27,777 bases of DNA from Bacteroidales bacterium. Its GTDB lineage: Bacteria; Bacteroidota; Bacteroidia; Bacteroidales; Bacteroidaceae. Below, piece by piece: positions 23,299 through 27,777 of the stretch. The position numbers were made by a program, and so were the translations under genes. Positions within the stretch are counted from its first letter, which is position 1. Each line of letters opens with the position of its first letter. The notes under the pieces are model-generated. The model had not been told where the DNA came from. It did no database searches and saw only the letters and a program-made list of their open reading frames with translations. The stretch lies in NCBI GenBank assembly GCA_004555055.1, contig SFJN01000026.1, forward strand, positions 1 to 27,777, in the 5' to 3' direction.

Positions 23299-24672
23299 CT
23301 AACCGTTGGCCTTGACAGTCTTTACCGCCACGGCTCCGAAGAAGAGCATGACACCTGCGATGAAGAGCATCATGGGCTGGTCGGACGCACCGTTGGCAGC
23401 GACGGGTATGAACTTGAGAATCAGTCCGCCGAGGACTGCAGCAATAATCTGCGGCAGGCAGATGGTGCAGTTGAAGAGTCCGAGGTAGGTACCCATATGT
23501 CCTTTGCCGGTGAGGGCGTTGGTAAGAAGGGTAAAGGGGTAGGCCAGGGTGGCAGCCCAGGCGCAACCGATGAGGGCGAAGGAAACGAAAAGTACGTAGG
23601 GGTCGTGGATGAAATAGGTGGAGATGAAACCTACGGCACCAAGGACAAGACTGATGGAATAGCCCAGTTTCGTGTTCTTGATCTGGGGAATGACCATTGC
23701 CCAGAGTATGCTGCCCACGGCCTGTACGGCATATAGGATGCCCACCCAGTTGCCGGCTTCCTGATAGGCGGTGGAGGCTGCGTCGAGTTCACCGTCGACA
23801 ACGGGTGTGGCGAAGGCATTGGCAGCGACAGTACCGTTGGTATAGGTCCACATAAAGAGGAAGGCTGCCCAGCAGAAGAACTGTACGGTGCCGATGGTCC
23901 AGAATGCCGAAGGGGCTTGGGTAAGGAGCTTCAGCATGGAGGGCTGCTCTTCTTCTTCTTTCACCGCCTCGTTGGGATCCTCGTTATACTCCGCATAGGT
24001 GCGGGGTTCCCATTCGCGAACCTTGATGGTGGTGTAGAGCACACAGAGGATGAGGATGAGGGCTCCGATGTAGAAGGAGTAGATGACGGAGTCGGGTACA
24101 ACACCTTGTTCGGCAGTGTTACGGATGCCAATCCAGGTGAAGAGATAGGGGAACACGAAGCCTACGACGCTTCCGGCGTTGCAGAGGAAGGATTGTATGG
24201 AATAGGCCAGTTTCTTCTGCCGCTCATTTACCATGTCTCCTACGAGCATCTTGAAGGGTTGCATGGCCATATTGATGGAAGTGTCGAGGAGCATGAGCAT
24301 GAAGAGTCCGAAGAGCATCGTTGCCGACATGGCTCCCCATATTTTTGTGGTGTTGTCGAGATGCAGACTTCCGGCATTCGGGAGCAGGCACATTACGGCC
24401 ACCGCTACGGCAGCTCCGAGGAAGAGATAGGGTATGCGGCGTCCCCAACGGGTCCATGTGCGGTCGCTGTATTTTCCGACAAGGGGCTGCACAATCATTC
24501 CCATAAGAGGGGGAAGAATCCAGAAGAAGGAAAGGGAGTGGGGGTCGGCACCGAGGGTGGCGAAGATGCGCGAGATGTTCGCACTTTGCAGGGCGTAGGC
24601 AATCTGTACGCCGAAGAATCCGAAACTGAGGTTCCAAAGCCCCCAGAATTTCATGTCCGGTTTTTGTTTCAT
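23299..24672 (-). CDS. SLC45-family MFS sugar transporter (maltose-type)
   Basis: A 457-residue inner-membrane transporter with about 12 hydrophobic segments. The SLC45/GPH-type loop after helix 2 is clear: PLVGKYSDRTWTRWGRRIPY. FGFFGVQIAYALQSANISRIF in helix 1 is typical of bacterial maltose/sucrose-type members. A charged central loop (EYNEDPNEAVKEEEEQ) joins the two six-helix halves. I chose ATG 24672 (MKQKPDMKFWGLWNLSFG). An upstream ATG at 24717 lies inside a hairpin and would add 15 residues of no family character. Its place 85 bp after malQ on the same strand supports uptake of maltose or short maltodextrins that MalQ then processes. The exact substrate is inferred from context. Confidence 0.92.
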   Translation of the reverse strand: MKQKPDMKFWGLWNLSFGFFGVQIAYALQSANISRIFATLGADPHSLSFFWILPPLMGMIVQPLVGKYSDRTWTRWGRRIPYLFLGAAVAVAVMCLLPNAGSLHLDNTTKIWGAMSATMLFGLFMLMLLDTSINMAMQPFKMLVGDMVNERQKKLAYSIQSFLCNAGSVVGFVFPYLFTWIGIRNTAEQGVVPDSVIYSFYIGALILILCVLYTTIKVREWEPRTYAEYNEDPNEAVKEEEEQPSMLKLLTQAPSAFWTIGTVQFFCWAAFLFMWTYTNGTVAANAFATPVVDGELDAASTAYQEAGNWVGILYAVQAVGSILWAMVIPQIKNTKLGYSISLVLGAVGFISTYFIHDPYVLFVSFALIGCAWAATLAYPFTLLTNALTGKGHMGTYLGLFNCTICLPQIIAAVLGGLILKFIPVAANGASDQPMMLFIAGVMLFFGAVAVKTVKANG

Positions 24673-24696
24673 TTCAGACTGAATGTGATAGAATGT

Positions 24697-24731
24697 CGGC
24701 AGGATGTTGTAGGTCATCCTGCCGTTTTTTT
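24697..24731 (+). other. malQ-transporter intercistronic hairpin with T7 on the opposite strand
   Basis: CGGCAGGATG (24697-24706) and CATCCTGCCG (24715-24724) form a perfect 10-bp stem with an 8-nt loop, followed by T7 (24725-24731) on the plus strand. By shape this is a Rho-independent terminator for plus-strand transcription, yet the genes on both sides are on the minus strand. In the minus-strand mRNA it is a stem-loop preceded by A7, ending 24 nt before the transporter start codon. Confidence 0.7.
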
Positions 24732-24757
24732 ACTTTCCTATTTGGTGTTTTATGGAA

Positions 24758-27439
24758 TCATGCACGTCCTGATTCGCCAATCATACCCTTCATCTTTTCG
24801 TTGAAGGCATCCTGACGGAGCAGGCTTTCGATGGAGATGTGCATGCGGTAGCGCCAATAGTGCTTGGGGTTGGCAGGGACATTGATGCGCTCCTTCTCGA
24901 CATTCGGCAGACGGAGTTTCTCGTCGATGGCCAGCCAGTCCTGCAGGGCGAGGATGGCCAGCAGCGAAGGACTGTTCAGGTGACGGCGGACAACGTCTTC
25001 GCAAACCCAGCCGGGAGCGTCTTCGGGCACGTTGCCACCGCGGCACATGACATTGTGATAATAGCGTGAGGTTTGCTGGGCATCCTCCTTCCACCATCCG
25101 CGGAAGGTGGACATGTCGTGTGTGCCGATGGTGCAGACACTGCGGACTGGATATTCCCATACGTGGCCGAATTCATGCTTCGGATCCTTGGGCATACGCT
25201 CGATTTCCAACGAAAGAATCTGCAGTTCGTTCATCACCCAGGGCACACAGTCGGGAACCATGCCAAGGTCTTCGCCACATGGGAGCATGGGCTCGGCTTC
25301 AAGGAGTTCGGGAAGCTTTTCCATGGCGGTCTTGTACCAGAATTCGTTGTGGCGCTCATAGTAGTAGTGGTTGTAGAGACGCATGAAGTTCTGGCGCTCG
25401 TTGGCGTTGAGGCGTTCGAAGATGAGACTTTCGAAGGCCGTAATGCGCGGATGATATTTGTCGCTCTCCTTGTTGTCGGGGACAAAAAGGACGTTGTCGA
25501 TAAGGGTGTAGAGTCCGTCGCGGATGTATTCGGCATTGTGCTTACGGCCGCCTTCGCGGTTGAACCAGTTGAGGACATCGCGCTGTGTGGCGTATTCCGG
25601 ACGCAGACTCCACACGTCGTAGTGGCTGTGCTGGAGGAACGTGGTGCGCACATAGTCGGCATCGCCGCCGAAGACACGGGCCAGGATTTCGTCGTTGATA
25701 AACGGCCGCGTCATGAAATACTTGTCAAACTTCAGACCGTAGCTCTCGATTTCGTCCTTCGTCATCGGCAGGGAAGGGGAGAACTGTCCGAGTATGCCCT
25801 GGACGCTGTGGATGGGAATTTCCCAAATGCGGAAGAATCCGAGGATGTGGTCGATGCGGTAGGCCGTGAAATATTCCGCCATCTTGGCGAAGCGGCGTTT
25901 CCACCATAGGTAGCCGTCCTGGCGCATGACATCCCAGTTGTAGGTGGGGAATCCCCAGTTCTGTCCGGTGGTGGAGAAGGCATCGGGTGGTGCGCCGGCC
26001 TGTCCGTTCATGTTGAAGTAATAGGGTTCGTACCAGGCTTCCACGCTGTGTCGGCTCACGCCAATGGGAATGTCACCTTTAAGGATGACGCCGTTTTCGC
26101 GGGCATATTGGCTGGCATCGAGCAGTTGCCGGTGGAGAAGGTACTGGATATAGCAATAATAGGCAAAACCCTGATGGCCTTCGCCGCCGGATGTACAGAA
26201 CTTACGGACTTCATCGGCGTTATAAGTTGACAGTTCGGGCCATGTGTTGAAGTCTGCTGTGTTGTATTTGTCGCGCAGAACACTGAAAGCAGCATAGGGA
26301 ATCAGCCAGTCTTCGTTTTTCCGGTAAAAGTCCTTGTACTCCTTGCTCTGCATCATCTCTTCGCCTTTTTCGCGGAAGGCGAGGCGGAGATAGTCACGCT
26401 TGGCCTTGTTCACACTTTCGTAGTCAATCTCGGTCAATGCGTTAAGCTGGCGGAAGGTTTTCTGGTATTTTTGCTCCTTGGTGGAGTCGGAAAGAGGGCC
26501 TACCTGGCGCAGATCGACGAACATAGGGTGGAAGGCATAGATAGAGATGGCCTTGTAGGGGTAGGAGTCTATCCAACTTCCCGTCATGGTGGTGTCGTTG
26601 ATGGGCAGAATCTGCAGGGCGCGCTGACCGGTCTTTACGGCCCAGTCAATCATTTTCTTCAGGTCGCCGAAGTCGCCGACACCCTGGCTGCCTTCGGTAC
26701 GGAGCGAGAATACGGGCACAGCAGTGCCGGCAATCTTCTGCAACGTAGAGGGCAGATATAGTTCGCGTTCGGGAGTAAAGTAGTGGATGTGTTGGTCGAG
26801 CTGGGGGACATAGAGGCGACGGTTTTCGCCTTCCTCCCATTCCACGATGGTACACTTGCGGGTGTCGACAGCCACGAATTTGTATTCGCTGTTTCCCTCA
26901 AGTTGGTAGAGGTCAAGGGTAAGTTCCCACTGGTTGGGAAGGATCTCCGTAAAAACGAGTGGCTTTTTCCATTCTCCAAGGCTTTCGCTTCCGCCCACGA
27001 TTCCCAGTTTCAGCCCTTTCTGATGGAGGCAGGGACTGAGTACACGGAGCGTGATGCTGCTCAATGGCGAAGGAGCTTCCGGTGTAGAAGTCCCGTCAAC
27101 CTGGAAATCGCCGCTGAAGGCTGAGGAGAAGAGGTAATTGCAGGCGGGAAGATCGCGCCAGGCATCGTTCACCAGCAGTATGCTTTTGGCGTTGGTGTCC
27201 TCGGGAAGGGTGAGGACATGCTGGCAGTTGCCGCGTTCTACACGGGTGCGTTCGTCATCGACAAAGACGCAGAAACGGTATTTAAGGGCTCCTTTGACAT
27301 TGTCTGCAATCTGATGACTTCCTTCCCACAGTTCGCCGTCGGCGGTGGAAAGGATGACAGTTTCGTTTGTGTTGAGGATTTCCACCCCAATGGTTTCGCC
27401 CCACTGGGTATGATAATTGATGCGGAATGTAATGACCAT
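24758..27439 (-). CDS. malQ: 4-alpha-glucanotransferase, GH77 with two N-terminal starch-binding modules
   Basis: Cytoplasmic amylomaltase that disproportionates maltodextrins, releasing glucose and longer chains; 893 residues, the long form usual in Bacteroidales. Two CBM20-like modules occupy about 1-115 (VITFRINYHTQWGETIGVEI) and about 125-225 (LKLGIVGGSESLGEWKKPL). The GH77 domain starts near 255 (GTAVPVFSLRTEGSQGVGDF). The catalytic residues are present: nucleophile D530 (YRIDHILGFFRIWEIP), acid/base E723 (CGEDLGMVPDCV) and D775 (IGTHDMSTFRGWW). The loop GDIPIGVSRHSVEAWY is also family-typical. ATG 27439 (MVITFRINYHTQ) is preferred, since the open frame upstream has no domain. It is the first gene of a two-gene unit with the sugar transporter. 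Confidence 0.95.
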   Translation of the reverse strand: MVITFRINYHTQWGETIGVEILNTNETVILSTADGELWEGSHQIADNVKGALKYRFCVFVDDERTRVERGNCQHVLTLPEDTNAKSILLVNDAWRDLPACNYLFSSAFSGDFQVDGTSTPEAPSPLSSITLRVLSPCLHQKGLKLGIVGGSESLGEWKKPLVFTEILPNQWELTLDLYQLEGNSEYKFVAVDTRKCTIVEWEEGENRRLYVPQLDQHIHYFTPERELYLPSTLQKIAGTAVPVFSLRTEGSQGVGDFGDLKKMIDWAVKTGQRALQILPINDTTMTGSWIDSYPYKAISIYAFHPMFVDLRQVGPLSDSTKEQKYQKTFRQLNALTEIDYESVNKAKRDYLRLAFREKGEEMMQSKEYKDFYRKNEDWLIPYAAFSVLRDKYNTADFNTWPELSTYNADEVRKFCTSGGEGHQGFAYYCYIQYLLHRQLLDASQYARENGVILKGDIPIGVSRHSVEAWYEPYYFNMNGQAGAPPDAFSTTGQNWGFPTYNWDVMRQDGYLWWKRRFAKMAEYFTAYRIDHILGFFRIWEIPIHSVQGILGQFSPSLPMTKDEIESYGLKFDKYFMTRPFINDEILARVFGGDADYVRTTFLQHSHYDVWSLRPEYATQRDVLNWFNREGGRKHNAEYIRDGLYTLIDNVLFVPDNKESDKYHPRITAFESLIFERLNANERQNFMRLYNHYYYERHNEFWYKTAMEKLPELLEAEPMLPCGEDLGMVPDCVPWVMNELQILSLEIERMPKDPKHEFGHVWEYPVRSVCTIGTHDMSTFRGWWKEDAQQTSRYYHNVMCRGGNVPEDAPGWVCEDVVRRHLNSPSLLAILALQDWLAIDEKLRLPNVEKERINVPANPKHYWRYRMHISIESLLRQDAFNEKMKGMIGESGRA

Positions 27440-27777
27440 AAAAAAAGTTTGTATGGGCTTTTGCGGCAGAATGTTTCGGCAATCTGCTGCAGTGTAACAA
27501 ATGCTTGCCGGTATTTTTTTGTCGCACCTCAAAGCGAGCTCCATAACTTTTTACAGGCTTTGCTCTGATTCCCATTGAGATTCCTGTCTGAGGGCAAGAA
27601 GAAGAGCGGGATTCCTGCAACCGTTTGGTGGAAGACTTTCGCTTTGTGGCAGGCAAAATACAGACTTAAGGACCGGAAATTGCACGCCAAATTTACAAAC
27701 TATCTGAAAAAAAATAAAGAATTCACTATTCTTTTTTCGACTTTCTGAATTCCTTTAGCGGATGTTTGAGTTGGAGG
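27440..27777 (-). promoter_or_regulatory. malQ upstream region with -7 box TAAATTTG (27695-27688)
   Basis: No gene is supported in this 338-bp end of the window. On the minus strand TAAATTTG at 27695-27688 fits the TAnnTTTG motif and is the same octamer as before the acyl-CoA synthetase gene. No TTTG is seen 19-21 bp further upstream. Use of this box would give a leader of about 240 nt, long enough to hold a regulatory structure, but I see no strong stem in it. Confidence 0.35.

Overview
The window reads as a piece of Bacteroidota chromosome, most likely a Prevotella-like member of the Bacteroidales. Four things support this. The GH77 enzyme has the long Bacteroidales form with two N-terminal starch-binding modules. 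An SLC45-type sugar transporter is encoded next to it. Two exported proteins end in a short 'RY-x-LDGR...GVN-x-IRMSDGT...K' tail that is common in Prevotella surface proteins. Several genes follow the Bacteroidota -7 promoter motif TAnnTTTG. The placement is inferred from protein character only. Coding density is normal, no tRNA, rRNA, CRISPR array or insertion sequence was seen, and base composition is moderately GC-rich except for an AT-rich gap near 15.6-16.6 kb.

Left part, plus strand (147-10494). An envelope and housekeeping run holds lpxA (lipid A), a pRiA4b ORF-3-like protein, miaA (tRNA modification) and a class A penicillin-binding protein, closed by a large hairpin. Two tandem paralogous exported Omp28-like proteins with thioredoxin-type CxxC motifs follow. 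They are separated by a spacer with a near-perfect direct repeat and a 25-bp AT-rich dyad beside a -7 box. Then comes a membrane-anchored coiled-coil protein with helix-hairpin-helix domains.

Middle, minus strand (10660-15367). A long-chain acyl-CoA synthetase, an A-type flavo-diiron protein and a Sel1-repeat protein are co-directional. A gap of about 1 kb without a convincing gene follows. It holds a repeat/hairpin element whose minus-strand copy ends in a T-rich tract. metA on the plus strand comes next; it carries Glu111, the acetyl-CoA-type residue.

Right-centre, minus strand (17865-23089). This is the most unusual region: a tightly overlapping four-gene unit. It encodes an exported caspase-like protease, an ECF-like sigma factor, a single-pass membrane protein in the anti-sigma position, and an exported TPR protein ending in a CHAT protease domain. 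The TPR-CHAT gene is split by an apparent 1-bp frameshift near 20040. The layout suggests two caspase-fold proteases on the periplasmic side under, or feeding into, a sigma/anti-sigma switch. This is an inference, not a demonstrated system.

Right end, minus strand (23299-27439). malQ and an SLC45-type MFS transporter form a maltodextrin/maltose use pair with a clear terminator. An odd hairpin lies between them, with its T-run on the opposite strand.
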